Below are positions 12,066 to 24,182 of a stretch of 64,000 nucleotides of DNA, one piece after another (the stretch's first letter is position 1; every line of letters starts with the position of its first letter). The DNA is from Acanthaster planci (taxonomy: Eukaryota > Echinodermata > Asteroidea > Valvatida > Acanthasteridae): the NCBI RefSeq assembly GCF_001949145.1, contig NW_019091638.1, forward strand, positions 300,127 through 364,126, in the 5' to 3' direction. Under the pieces are notes generated by a model. That model made no database searches and had not been told where the DNA came from. It saw only the letters and a list, made by a program, of their open reading frames with translations. The position numbers were made by a program, and so were the translations under genes.

Positions 12066-14804
12066 TACACTGTTAGAAACTTTCTCCTTAAAAAAAACCA
12101 GAAAAGTGCCTGCAGCAGAGTCTCGAGAACTCCTGTAATTTTTCTGCATAGTTCTTCTCATAATTTACAGCTTATCTGTTTTTAACAGACAATCTGTATG
12201 TGATAAATGCGATTTCTCTTTAAAAACAGTAAAGTGTCTGAACCAGAATCTTGAGAACTCCTGTAGTTTTATTGCATAATTCTTGTTACAATTTACAGTT
12301 CATCTGGTTGTTTACAGAACATCTGCTTGTGATAAATAAAGTTTACATATAAAAACACAAACTCTACAGACTCTGTTGTAGGCACCTTATTTAAATTTAC
12401 AGAAACACCAGTCAAGCAACTGCAATATTCTGTAATTTGAATGGTTTATTCCTCAATAATATGCAAAAATTTAATTACATGTACAGGTAATTACTGATCT
12501 TTCTTCATACCTAGTGGACCCAGATAAAAACATCCACACGGCATACCTGCAGGTAGTATTTACTTAAAGTTTGTCCCAACTGGCAGTTAATCTGGACTCA
12601 TATCTTTCACATGTTATCTCTGAAACAGTTTCATCTTTGAAATTGTAAACACAACTAAAAAAAACCTTAAGTTAGAAGTTTGTGCCAACTTGCAGTTAAT
12701 CTGACGCTGAGAAAAATGTAAAAATTATGGAAGGATACAGGGTCTAAATGTCCTGAGTTGCAACAAGTGTGATATTGATCAGTTTGCCAATCTGCCTCGA
12801 ATTCCATGATTCCGCGAAGGAGGGCAATAATTTTGGGAGCGACAGTCCTTTTCTTCTTCTTCTTGCCTCCGGTCTTTGTGGTTACCACTGGGCCCTCTGG
12901 GTTGATGCCAATCAGTTCCCTAAAATACAAGAACAGAAGTTATCTGGCACATTTCTAAATATAACAGAGCTCAAAGGTCTTGCTGCTACAGAGGGTACAA
13001 TACACCAATCTTCAAAATGGGACTGGGTTGAACAATGAGAATTCTGAGAGCAAGGCAAACCATGGGTGGTGGGAATGCCTTCCATGTAACCCGTTCACAG
13101 TGTATGCCCTGGTAAGCCCATAGGAACTTGTCTTTTTTCAGATACTGGCTCAAGATTAATTAACATGGCAAGAGGAATTTTGACAAATCATAATACGAGA
13201 GTGGTGCAAGAATTGTGATAGCGGACAACCGGTTCAAAAGCTATGCTTCAATACAAAGTTTCATTCACGAGAACACCTTGGCCTTGTTCAAAACATCAAT
13301 TGAGACAATGTTGATTTTTAAAATTTAGAAGAAAATTGAGAAATACCAAAAAAGAACCCCGAACAAAGAATACTCCCCAATCATCAAAACTAATCTATTT
13401 AACATTGTCATTAAACTGCCGCAAAAACAAGTGAATGCAGACGTCACGGACAGGATGAATGCCTCAAACTGAAATTTTAGTCACTCCCGAACACCATTAT
13501 GACCACAGTGAGCCCGTGTGAAGTTCCGCTGTAGGCTATTTTATTTCCATTTGGCAAATGGTCGCAATGTGTACGGGGGAAAAGACAGCTTTTGAAGGAA
13601 GATTTGACATCCTTCTTTCAATTAAGGACAGTTTCTTGCAGTTCCTAGCATTGATATCTTAACAAAAAATTAGACGTGATTGGCACACACACTTCAGACA
13701 TGTACAGCACATGTAGGTCTGGTACAGCACATTCAGGATTTCGTAAGGGATTCACTTGACGGTAAAAATATCCATGCATCCAACAAAAATCTTCTACCCT
13801 GGTGATAACAGGACCTATGTGTTTTGAATCCCACATATATTTAATCACAGTTTGGTTTCGACGACCTGATTGAGAGAGATTTCAACATTTTGATCTAATA
13901 CCCACCTGAAACACAGCGGCAAACGTCACAAGGTGTGCGTGAGGCGGGCGCTCGAGCCGGTTCCGGTGAAGAACTGGCATGGTTCCCGTCCATAGAGATA
14001 ACATACTAATAAGGTTAATTAATACTTATATCCCTTCATTGCGTCTGTAGATGTCGTCGACCAGACATGGGAACTCGATTACCAGTCTTCGCTGGTCATG
14101 TGATGCGTGTTGCGCTTAAAGAATCGTAAAATTAAAGTAAGAAATGAAAACATATCTTTCATTTATGTGATTCCTTTCATCCACGAAGCACTGTAGCAAA
14201 CTACAGAAAATTATTATTTGGGGTATGACAGAAAATTGATTCTTGGGGAAAAACAACCAAATTGTTCCAATGTTTTCATTTCCTCTCTTTTATTTAAGAA
14301 TGTTTATAAAAAGGAAAGTCTGAAACTAACAAATTTCCCGTTAAATTACATAAAATACTACATTTCAATAAAATAAATGAAAAATTAGATTGAAACCAGT
14401 TGTTTCGTTGCTGTCAGGATTTTTGCTTTAAATAACAGCATTTCTAGTACAATAAATGAAAATTCTGTTGAAAGCCAGTTATTTCGTTTCTTTAAGAAGT
14501 TTCTCTGCAAAATTACAGGTTGTCTGCGACTAAAATGGTTCATAAAACAATGTCGTAAGAAAACAGATCTTTTATTAAAAACGAGGTTTTTAATAAAAGT
14601 TTAGTTTAAATTCACGATGTACACTGAAATTATAGAACATCAGTATATGAGGTCTGAAATTATACAAAATGTCTTGAAAACAACAACAAAATAATGTTTT
14701 TAGAAATCTGTTCTGTTAAATTGCAGAAAATTTCCAGTTACAACAATTTAAGGAGTGATTCTGTAATTTTTTTTTGTAAAATCTTCTGTTTTTTTAACAG
14801 TGTA
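12066..14804. mobile_element. Possible 2.7-kb element bounded by TACACTGTTA inverted ends
   Basis: TACACTGTTAGAAA at the left and, in reverse complement, TACACTGTTAAAAA at the right form short inverted ends. Inside, motifs of the TTACAGAAAAT / CTGTAATTT type recur near both ends, and an approximately 118-bp segment is locally duplicated (12092-12190 and 12212-12312). The ends are short, so chance is not excluded. Confidence 0.3.
12667..12919 (-). CDS. Putative terminal coding exon, unknown gene
   Basis: On the minus strand a strong acceptor (CTTGTATTTTAG| at 12920) precedes an open frame of 83 codons that begins RELIGINPEGP, contains a basic run GGKKKKKRT and ends at a TGA/TAA-type stop at 12667-12669. 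An AATAAA on the same strand at about 12450-12445 could be its poly(A) signal. A possible upstream exon lies at 13906-13993 (minus; ATG at 13993, peptide MDGNHASSSPEPARAP, donor CAG|GTGGGT), but its phase does not fit directly, so an intermediate exon would be needed. No family recognised. Confidence 0.28.
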
Positions 14805-15500
14805 TAGCAAAAGTGTACAAACAACTGGCCATGTTTAGACGATGCAAGCAGTGTACTCTTTTTTTTAACCCAACAATTTCTCACTGGGGGTGGTCCAGCC
14901 CTCTCCCATATCCAGATGTAATCATTTTATGCACGTACAGCCCTATACACAGCATCAGACTTTGGAGCAATCGTCAACCAGATAATACCACTTTTGATTA
15001 CATTACAGATCACGTTTATAGTTTTGATTTAGCTTTACCAGGCTAGACTGTGACCATCCTGCAGTCGATGTGAATTGCGGCAAGAGCTGGTTGAATGCTG
15101 CAAAATATCGATTTCTCCATATTTAAAACCTTAAACACGCACACTGGATAAAACAGCGCTTCCATATTGTCCCAACAAATTGGAATTAAATTAAACTTTA
15201 GAATTAGATGTTGATTTTACAACAAACCGCAGCACTTCACTTGAGAGGTGACTTCACAATGACAACATTCATATTTGTTGTATTCTTGGAATTTTCGTCT
15301 CTTGTAGCTAACGGGATAGGCCTACCGTTGACACACAGACCTTGTATTTTTCATTCATTTTTGTGGTTTGGTCATTCATTTTTTTTTAATGTAAAGCCAT
15401 CAGATTTGTATTAGCAGAGGTTTTTCGTCTACACCGTATTGATAAACGTTTAAAAAGTATTTTCTACCCTTCTTCAGTAGGGGAATAGTAGTTTAAACCA
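14010..15500. other. AT-rich non-coding stretch
   Basis: No supported gene. The first 800 bp repeat phrases such as AATAAATGAAAATT and AACCAGTTRTTTCGTT (14380-14490), suggesting degraded internal copies of the element whose right end is at 14804. Confidence 0.35.
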
Positions 15501-15594
15501 TAATGAATGGTCTTTACATGTCGGTCTTTTCACGAAGGGACAAATTCTTTGATATCACTGTGGAATAAGGCTTTTTCGAGAAAATCGCATTTGA

Positions 15595-15850
15595 AGTTGG
15601 TCTCTCTTTCAAATGCCTAACTTTCCCCAGTATTAAGCATGCCTTTGACTTTATTAAGTATGCTAATGCTACTGCATGGAAGAGGGGATTTAAATGACAC
15701 AAAACTGCCAGATAATAGGCCTATTCATAGATAATTAAAACTGTTTATTTTGTAAACAAACATATTCGCCTCTTCGTGAAAGCGCTAAAATTCAGTCACT
15801 TCTGTTTTGCTGTAGCGTGTGCCGGGTGCAAAACTGTTACATTTTTATAC
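15595..15850. repeat. Dispersed repeat, copy 1 (pairs with 22380-22640)
   Basis: It shares ordered phrases with 22380-22640: GGTCTCTYTT, TTTTGTAAACAAAC, CGCCTCTTCGTGAAAGCGCT (second copy GCCTGTTCGTAAAAACGCT) and GCAAAACTGTTACATT. Same orientation in both. Non-coding. Confidence 0.6.
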
Positions 15851-16573
15851 ATTTCCAGAGCAAAATTTGCCTCTTCGTGAAAACGGCGAAACGAATTTGC
15901 CCATGAATTTTCCCTTTATTACTAACACTTTATCTATGGAAAAAATTCCTCTTCGTAAAAACGGTGGCGATGTGATTTTAAAAACAAACTATGAACGAAT
16001 GTAAAAATACACTAAAATTTTGGTTGATTTTCTTGACAAAAGGTATAATATTGCGCTCTTTGTTTTTAACAAGGTTACAGGTAAGATAGTGAAACTATTA
16101 ACCAAGCATAAAATTGCCTAGGCCTGTAATAATGGTGGAGATCTTTGCGGGAAATTTGTGCGGTTTTCTTCATGGGATAATATGATTTCGAAAGTGTGAA
16201 TTCACACTTAGTAGTCCACTTGTCATATACTCATCCAAAAAATTGATAAAATCCTGAGTGTTATTTCGGGGGGGAAGGTAAATAAATTTTGGAAATTTCT
16301 TTATGTCTGAATTGCGTGGTTTGAGGGTTAAAAATACATTCGTTATATCATATCCATAGGAAAACTATGACGGTGCTGCAGTGCAATCTATGCGAATTGG
16401 GCAACAGCTGGGTGCATGTTGATAAGGCCGTCAGCTGGGTGCATGTGTGCTCAATATTGGTTTACATTTGGACAGAACAACACGTCAATATTGTGCCATG
16501 AATTCGTCGGGCTTTCGATTTTACACACCACCATAGCATTTCACTCAGCTTGCAGTGTAAATTCACAATCATA

Positions 16574-17287
16574 CACTGCAAAAACTTGGGTGTTAAATTT
16601 AACACCCACGAGCTGCAATGGGGATAATGACCGCTTCCAATAAGAATGACCGGGCTCGAGACGAAACGGCGAGGGCGTGATGATGGTTGCAAATTTTGGA
16701 TTGATTCTCCCACAAACTGGAACTAGATTGAGTTCACAAACTGTCTCTTCTGGAACAATATTCAGCTCTGCACTTCACTTGGTCTGGATGGATTTTTCTT
16801 ACAAGTGTCGCTCCACAGACAACTCGCCACCAACTTACAGCCCGCGTACGATATTGTCTTCCAAAATCTCTCTTGTAGTTTGTGTGTCTCTCTCTGTTTC
16901 CCGTGTCTTTGTCTACTGGAGCCTGTTCTTATAGTCTATACAATGCTTCCGGAAATTTCTTCTCTTAACGTAGGTTTCTTGAAATCTGACAAGAATCTTA
17001 CAAGAAACTTCTGGGAAAAAAACAGATAACTGGAAATATCGTCAGCTTACTAGAAATTTCCCGGACGTACAAAACGCGAATAATCATGACTACATTGAGG
17101 TCATTCACTGCATGGCCTGGGGTCAAACGCGGGTCACACACAGAATCGTGTGCGGTACCATTACATAATCTGCCTCACGTACAGAGACTTTGTGTGTATA
17201 CATAATAAAAGTAACACCAACGGTGTAAAGTGTGGTTGTCTGATAACACCAAATAGTGTTGATTTTAACACCACCGTTTTTGCAGTG
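16574..17287. mobile_element. MITE with CACTGCAAAAAC ends and TA target duplication
   Basis: The left end is TA-CACTGCAAAAACTTGG followed by TGTTAAATTTAACACC. The right end is AACACCACCGTTTTTGCAGTG-TA. The 12-bp ends are perfect inverted repeats, the neighbouring TGTTAAAwTyAACACC palindromes correspond, and the element is flanked by TA on both sides, as for Tc1/mariner-type insertions. The 714-bp interior has no transposase. Confidence 0.78.
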
Positions 17288-18019
17288 TAGCATACTTATT
17301 TGTTCTACTCCTGGCATTTTAGATTGTGAACTAGAGCCCATTGAATATACACAACTACGCGCAATAGAGACTTTTACATGTATATCCCAAAACACCAAAT
17401 TCTAGACATGTTTAGATGCTTCAGATGAACATATAAATTTAGCCATTTAATCCAGGTTTCTTCCTATAAATCAATTAATAAAAATCTACTCTGTTGTGAA
17501 GTCATACTTACTGGCCCACCTGTCATAATTATGCTTATCCAAAAAGTTTACAAAAGTCCTCAAAAGGTCAATAAGATACGGTCCTTCTTACATCCAGCAT
17601 GACCTTCAGTATTCTCGGTGTTGTTTGTCAAACACTTTAAAATCCTTCAGACCAACACGTCTAAGTTGACTCCCCGTGTGTAGGTAATAAGCTGAACAGA
17701 TATACGCTACAGGGAATGACATTTTTATATTACAAATAGATTGCAGTAAAGTTATTTTATTGCTTCAGGCGCAGTGCGTTTAATGAAAGACACAAAATGT
17801 ATTTTTGCGAAGGATCAATCTGTCGACAAAACTAAACGATGTGCTTAATTTTTTTATGGCCAGTTGAGTGAAAAAGGTTTGTAGTAGCACCATGCAGGAA
17901 TATCTCTTTTGTGAGTCTGTGTAGTTCTGAAAAGAACAGGAAGGTATTCATGTTTAGGACAGTATATGCCGTCCACAGGAGACTACAGAGATTCCAATGA
18001 TGAGGGAAGTGCGAGAAGA

Positions 18020-18270
18020 CGGACCTCCCCACCAGACTCAATGAAAACAGAGCCCATGGCAGGAAAGGAGAATTTGAAAAGTCAGTCATCATCAAGTACT
18101 CCCACACCGACGACCACCAGATCAACTGGAGCCAAGCCGAACTCATCACCAGCATTGTATATTATGATCCTCGCTGCATGAGAGAAGCCATCGAAATCTC
18201 AAACACAACACAGTTCCCCAAGACATTGGTTTCAACATCAGCGACTTCTGGCGCCCATCCTTACATCCCA
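18020..18270 (+). pseudogene. Penelope-like element remnant, GIY-YIG endonuclease region
   Basis: Plus-strand translation gives DLPTRLNENR ... FEKSVIIKYSHTDDHQINWS ... YYDPRCMREAIEI, the downstream half of the GIY-YIG endonuclease domain of Penelope-like retroelements (x-TRL-x-EH, then H-x-INW and R-x-x-EAIEI). A frameshift follows EAIEI, after which HNTVPQDIGFNISDFWRPSL continues the same pattern. No reverse transcriptase domain is seen upstream. A degraded relic. Confidence 0.55.
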
Positions 18271-18275
18271 GTCCA

Positions 18276-18383
18276 ATGGGTCTCCTATAACCTAGGACAT
18301 GTTCCCAGCCTATGGGTCTCCTATACCCTAGGACATGTTCCCAGCCTATGGGTCTCCTATAACCTTGGCAACCTTCCCCCTCC
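18276..18383. repeat. Tandem repeat, about 3 x 36 bp
   Basis: Units begin ATGGGTCTCCTATA at 18276, 18312 and 18348 with a 36-bp period; the third copy is imperfect. It lies directly after the Penelope-like remnant. Because 36 is divisible by 3 the minus strand reads as a repeated RRPIGWEHVLG peptide, but no gene is supported. Confidence 0.85.
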
Positions 18384-18694
18384 GCACGCTCCCCTCCTGT
18401 AGATTGACACATCACTGATCATCTGGAATCTCATGTTCTTCTCTAACGCGCTTAGTTGTATCCTGAGTTAGCATCCTCTTCACATCAGACACCAAATAAG
18501 CATGGAGGAAGGACACAACTCTGGCACTTCAAAGTGCTCGATGATCGTCGCCGCCCAGCCAACGAATAAAAGAAACGAAGGCATGAATGGTCACTTTCCT
18601 ATACTTCATTACATAAAAATTTAAGGATGCAGATTGCCAGCGGAAAGATTGCAGCGGCGATCATATGATACGAAGGGGTGTGGTTGTGAAACAG

Positions 18695-19480
18695 CTGCAG
18701 CCGATTTCACGAGACGTGAAATACTTTGAACCATGGGCAAGCCTTGCACCACAAATTTATGCCGTAGCTGTGCAATGGACTGACATTCGATTTCACAAAG
18801 AGTTGCGCTGCACCACGTTTAAATGATGTTGAATTCTTAGACGATGACAAAAACGGCTTTTACGACGGCTGTTCCTTTTGGTATAGTCATCAAACAGTCG
18901 TTGAATAACGTCCACCCTCCATTTTGAAAAGGTTTTCGTCTTTTCTTCGTCGGAACCGGACAAAAAGTGTCGCAGCCAAACAAGTTTATGATTATTTTTA
19001 CTTTGTGTCTCGTATAAGCCTTGTCAAGGTCAGCAATAATGAGGCTTCGCTTCGTTGGGCGCAACTTAGTAGGCTACGCCTCCTAAAAATCACTGCGTAA
19101 GTTTCGCCACAATTTACGTTAGGCGCGGACTTAAGGCGCCTTTCCATCTGTACGTTTTTTGTTTTGTTCTGTTTTGTTTTGTTTTTGTTTTTTGTTTTTG
19201 TTTTTTTGGTGCGTTGCATACACAATAATGTTCATGCGTTTGACTCTTGCGGACTGACACTCCGACACACGTGTGCGTTGCATTCGGCTATCAAAATCGC
19301 TCCGGTTCCGTCATGGGTAGCTTTTTTGCGTCCGTGAAATTTTAACGCATTAACACATCGTGTACGCAATGCACCCAAAAACGCACATATGGAAAGCTGG
19401 CTTTACGTAGTGCGCAAGTTTCGTGAAATTGGTCTTAATTTATTGCGCTATTACGCTATTACGTAAGTGGAGTTACTACA
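18695..19480. mobile_element. Non-autonomous DNA transposon, copy 2 (pairs with 10008-10755)
   Basis: It starts CTGCAGCCGATTTCACGAGA and shares ATGCCGTAGCTG, GCTGCACCAC, GACAAAAACGGCTTTTACGA and CGCAAGTTTCGTGAAAT with copy 1. The right terminal CTGCAG is not preserved. It is interrupted at 19133-19406 by a different MITE. Confidence 0.6.
19133..19406. mobile_element. MITE of the AAGGCRCCTTTCCA family, nested
   Basis: The left end AAGGCGCCTTTCCATCTGTA and the right end CATATGGAAAGCTGGCTT are inverted. The interior has TTGCATACACAA and CACACGTGTGCGTTGCATTC phrases also found near 23.8 kb. A T-rich run (19157-19207) follows the left end. Related copies are at 23746 and 53911-54083. Confidence 0.65.
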
Positions 19481-19724
19481 CCTCAAAAATATTCATCAGA
19501 GTGTGGCGAAACAGGGTAGCTGCGCAGGCTTGTGTTTAGTCTGGGTCATTAATAATTCAGGCACGTCTTAATCATGCATTAAACATGCGCGCGGCAACCA
19601 ATCAGAGGCGCGCATTACCTTAGGTCTGGGCGCTGGCTGCGTGGGTTGCCAGGACTTCTCAAGATGGCAGCGTGCTAACCAGAGCTCTGTGGAGTTGTGT
19701 TGTTTTCTGAGTTTCGAGAGAAAA

Positions 19725-20603
19725 NNNNNNNNNNNNNNNNNNNNNNNNNNNNNNNNNNNNNNNNNNNNNNNNNNNNNNNNNNNNNNNNNNNNNNNNNNNN
19801 NNNNNNNNNNNNNNNNNNNNNNNNNNNNNNNNNNNNNNNNNNNNNNNNNNNNNNNNNNNNNNNNNNNNNNNNNNNNNNNNNNNNNNNNNNNNNNNNNNNN
19901 NNNNNNNNNNNNNNNNNNNNNNNNNNNNNNNNNNNNNNNNNNNNNNNNNNNNNNNNNNNNNNNNNNNNNNNNNNNNNNNNNNNNNNNNNNNNNNNNNNNN
20001 NNNNNNNNNNNNNNNNNNNNNNNNNNNNNNNNNNNNNNNNNNNNNNNNNNNNNNNNNNNNNNNNNNNNNNNNNNNNNNNNNNNNNNNNNNNNNNNNNNNN
20101 NNNNNNNNNNNNNNNNNNNNNNNNNNNNNNNNNNNNNNNNNNNNNNNNNNNNNNNNNNNNNNNNNNNNNNNNNNNNNNNNNNNNNNNNNNNNNNNNNNNN
20201 NNNNNNNNNNNNNNNNNNNNNNNNNNNNNNNNNNNNNNNNNNNNNNNNNNNNNNNNNNNNNNNNNNNNNNNNNNNNNNNNNNNNNNNNNNNNNNNNNNNN
20301 NNNNNNNNNNNNNNNNNNNNNNNNNNNNNNNNNNNNNNNNNNNNNNNNNNNNNNNNNNNNNNNNNNNNNNNNNNNNNNNNNNNNNNNNNNNNNNNNNNNN
20401 NNNNNNNNNNNNNNNNNNNNNNNNNNNNNNNNNNNNNNNNNNNNNNNNNNNNNNNNNNNNNNNNNNNNNNNNNNNNNNNNNNNNNNNNNNNNNNNNNNNN
20501 NNNNNNNNNNNNNNNNNNNNNNNNNNNNNNNNNNNNNNNNNNNNNNNNNNNNNNNNNNNNNNNNNNNNNNNNNNNNNNNNNNNNNNNNNNNNNNNNNNNN
20601 NNN
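19725..20603. other. Assembly gap (879 N)
   Basis: A run of undetermined bases. Open frames crossing it are artefacts. Confidence 0.99.
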
Positions 20604-20941
20604 GCCACAAAAAGGTGTCAGTTGTCACGCCACAAGAGCAAATCGGAGCGCGTCACTGGCCGACTCCACCTCGCGTCTGGGAAGTAGAAGTGATTCGCGA
20701 CTGGTGACGTCATGACGGTGAGTGTCCACCTCGAAGCCGTCCGGTAGTTTTTTTCTGGTAGCATAAAAAAATTCCGTCTGGAACCCGCCGCGCAAAAATG
20801 TAGTCTGTGTCATGTAATCTTTACGGAACCAGTCTGGAGTTGTATCTTGATAACTATTACAGTTAAGACCCAAAACGTACGTCAGCACCAGACTATTGAA
20901 GCCCTGCTTTTCTGCACATCTGCGCTCCACTATCATAGGCC

Positions 20942-21173
20942 GTTTTCCAATACTCAACTTCGTCTCCGTCTCAGGCTTCGTATAGGAAACCAATCCCCAA
21001 TTGTGGGCCTGAAGCGTTTAACTTAAATTGAAGTACTGTAATGTCAGGCTCTTTTGCATCTTACTTGATGTTTTGTGGCACTATCAGAGTTACTATTGCG
21101 CTTATAACCTCAAAGTCAGGAAGTAAAAAACAGTTGAAGCCTGAGACAGAGCCCAAGTCGAGTATTGGAAAAC
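20942..21173. repeat. Inverted repeat (fold-back) next to the gap
   Basis: GTTTTCCAATACTC at 20942 and GAGTATTGGAAAAC ending at 21173 are arms of about 38 bp, both running on through CTCAGGCTTC/GAAGCCTGAG at the inner side. CCAATCCCCAATTGTGGGCC lies in the loop. The 122-codon open frame on the minus strand over the left arm has no family match. Confidence 0.6.
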
Positions 21174-21274
21174 AGCCATTACATGGAAATTTAGCAGCTG
21201 AGAAACAACAATGGCGTCTGTCAGTACAAGTGACGTGAGTTTTCTGTTTGAATATTTATGAAGTGTAGTAAAAC

Positions 21275-21435
21275 AAATACAGCATGGTTTGAGGGAAAAT
21301 AGTGTGAATTACTGGTCCTGAGGTGTAGGTCAGTTTGACTACCAAGCGGTTTGACTCCCTCCGCTTGGTAGTCAAACTGACCTACACCTCAGGACCAGTA
21401 ATTCACACTATTTTCCCTCAAACCATGCTGTATTT
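21275..21435. repeat. Perfect 75-bp palindromic hairpin
   Basis: Bases 21275-21349 and 21361-21435 are exact reverse complements across all 75 positions, separated by an 11-base loop (TTTGACTCCCT). No mismatch is seen, unlike every other inverted repeat in the window. A transcript would fold into a long perfect duplex. Recent inverted duplication or an assembly/cloning artefact are the alternatives. Confidence 0.95.
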
Positions 21436-21780
21436 ATATATTACGCCATTGCGTAAACCGGCTGCTGAAATCAGCAGCTCAGATACTACCAGTCTGAGCT
21501 CAAGAACAGTTCCGTGCAGAATCAAATTTCCGGGGTTCCATGGGGGAGGGGGACTTTGAAGATTTCTGCAAATCACACAAGACTTAATATAATTGCTACA
21601 GCCACTATAATGATGGACTCGTAATTTCGAGTAGCAGCCTTGTGCACGGCCGGGCGCTGCTAGGGGGATGTATACCCCTCCCCCATAGTCAGTTTTGTCG
21701 GCAAAATCACGGTGCTATTGGCATGAGCGGAAACAGAGGGGGGATAGAAGAAGAGGTAATGTAAGTATCAGGTCGGGAAA

Positions 21781-21927
21781 TCTGCCAAACTTTCGTACTC
21801 CTTCCTGAGGTCAGGCATTACCACACAATAGATTAAAAGGTATTTAAATGAGCCCTCAGCCATTTAAAATTCTAATCTATTATGTGGTGACGCCTGACGA
21901 TAGGAAGGAGTACGACAGGTTGGCAGG
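21781..21927. repeat. Fold-back MITE
   Basis: TCTGCCAAACTTTCGTACTC at the left pairs with GAGTACGACAGGTTGGCAGG at the right. The arms continue inward through TAATCTATT-type sequence, about 55 bp with a few mismatches. Non-coding. Confidence 0.75.
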
Positions 21928-22379
21928 TATGCATTACCATGTCACAGTCCATCAGCACAATTAATGATCCCATGGCCTTATGACCGTTCAAAACGAAATT
22001 GCTTCAGTGCATGCTTCTTTGAAGGAAATGGAATAGCCCCCAAATCGCATTCCTCATCATTTTCATGTTCAAAACACATAGAAAATGCTGGAGGGCACAG
22101 TCCCCTTTTCACCTCCCCCATCCGCCATTGTCTGAGCTAGGATATAATTATGCAATCAGATTCCAGGTTGCAGCATTTCCTGTATACAGAGTGTCCCAAA
22201 AAGGAAACCCACGAGCAGAGGCACAATATCGGTTTTTATCTTAACTCAAGAGTAATAGGGGGTCCTAAGCATTGCTTTTATACCCTGGATGTATCTTATG
22301 GGATCATCACCGTTTTTAAGAAGAGACAAAAGTCTATCGGTGAAGTGAAATCCAGGTTTCGAGAAAACCGCACTTAAAG

Positions 22380-22640
22380 GTGGTCTCTTTTGCAACGATC
22401 ATTTCTCCAAGACTTGACTTTTCCTTGACTACAAAAAAGACCTCATAAAAGATCAGTTCTTAGATGACACCAAAACCACAAAATCATATTTAAAGGAATC
22501 AATTAAAATTGTTCATTTTGTAAACAAACCCATTTGCCTGTTCGTAAAAACGCTGGATTTTGTGTGCATAACTTCGTGAGAACGATTCTTATTGTTGAGT
22601 GCCAGGTGCAAACTGTTACATTATACAATCCCCGACTCAC
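22380..22640. repeat. Dispersed repeat, copy 2 (pairs with 15595-15850)
   Basis: See the copy at 15595. It shares TTTTGTAAACAAAC, the GTTCGTAAAAACGCT phrase and GCAAACTGTTACATT in the same order. Confidence 0.55.
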
Positions 22641-23745
22641 TTTTGTGCGGAGGCTACCATTATAAGGGCCAAATACCAATAGTTTTTTCGAGTTACTGTC
22701 TCGCCATGGCGAGTTAAATAACTGAATGTGTATTTCACCGCGGCGAGTTAAAATATCTTGCCGGGACATCAAATTGATATCCCGGTTTTAGATTGCTAAT
22801 CAGAACAAAAGGGGATGTCACATTTCAACAAAGCTTGTCTTCCAACACAAACGAAAACAAAAGAAATCTTATTTTGTGTTGTGAATTTCCACATTCACAT
22901 GAGGGGTAGACAGTTTTAATTCCTCCCTATATTTTCCAAGCCTCAAACAGAAGCAAGCAGACTTGAAAGTTACATTTCAACTTTCATCAGTCCAAATTTA
23001 TTATTTTAAAGTGCTGAAAATGGAGATCCAAAGCAGTACTTTTACAAACGCAACGCATGAAATACCTCACAGCTTTGAACGCTCAAAGCATTTTAGGTTA
23101 CTTATTAGTGCCCTAATATCCTTAAGTGAACACGTGTCATGCACAGGAAGTGTCCACCCGTGTTCAGATGTAAAAATGAACTTCATCCAATGAGCTCTCG
23201 ACAAAAAATACCTTATGTATATGCCCTTCCCAGCGCCCTGCGCTGTATAGCTGATTTGTGACGAGTGAACGCATGGATGTGAGGTCAAAGAGCCTGGGGA
23301 TTTCAATTCAGTTGGTGAAAAAGTGTATGTTTGTTTTCCTTTCACCTTCAATTCACATTTTTCGCCTGTTAAAATCTCCTAAATCATAACAAATTTCAAT
23401 GTTACAATAATATCATTGAGGATTGGTCCGAATGGCAACACACATTGGCTAAAAATATGCATGGGGGTCACTATACGCTGTTTTCGATTTAAAAAAAAAA
23501 TCAAAACTAATGGTGCAAGTAGGTCTTTAACTTAGCACGAGAAATTTAAAATAGGCACCCTTAAACTCTAAAAAAAAAGGTTACATTTATGTTTTAATAA
23601 CAAATTTACTGCTTTCAGTAAGTATGAAATTTACCACATAAGGGCCAGGGTTAAGAGGGTCTTTGCAACCTCGGTCTTACACCTCAGCACGTTCCCAGAA
23701 GGATAAATCCAATTGCGGTTAAACTGATGCACGTGCACCATCCAA

Positions 23746-23875
23746 AAGGTGCCTTTCCACATAATACGTTTTTGGGGTGTGTTGCGTACACGTGTCCATG
23801 GATTTCAATTTCACGGACACAAAAATCTACCCCATTAATAGCACACGACGCGTTGCGTTCGGTTGTCAAAATCGC
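23746..23875. mobile_element. MITE fragment of the AAGGCRCCTTTCCA family
   Basis: The left end AAGGTGCCTTTCCACATAAT is followed by GTTGCGTACACGTG and then TTGCGTTCGGTTGTCAAAAT, phrases shared with 19133-19406 and 53911-54083. A clear right end is not found, so the copy is truncated. Confidence 0.55.
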
Positions 23876-24182
23876 CCTAGGAGCAAATTTGAAAATGATA
23901 AACATATTTGGAATATATCTGGTGAAAACCAATATTTTCCTTGAACTGGATGTCTTCCCAACAATCTATTGCAGTTTTAGATTGTTACCCAATGTCGACA
24001 TTGAAAGCGAAAAACAGAACCGTGTGAAGGTAAGGGGTGCAACTGATAAAAAAACCATCACGTGATGTTTTCAATATAAAAGATTATGACTGTATACGAT
24101 TGTCCGTAACTGCCGCTCTCAAAGGCCCGGACACATTGCTGATTACGTTGATCCATGGACCTGTTTCCCTATATTCAAACTG

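Noticed and set aside
19568-20707. Four long open frames of 317-348 codons across 19568-20707
   Set aside because: They are open only because they cross the run of undetermined bases; the flanking residues show no domain.
20625-20993. Minus-strand open frame of 122 codons
   Set aside because: Lies over the fold-back arm next to the assembly gap with no domain.
22185-22210. Mariner-like terminus (ACAGAGTGTCCCAAAAAGG)
   Set aside because: Only one end was found; the supposed partner further away does not match well.
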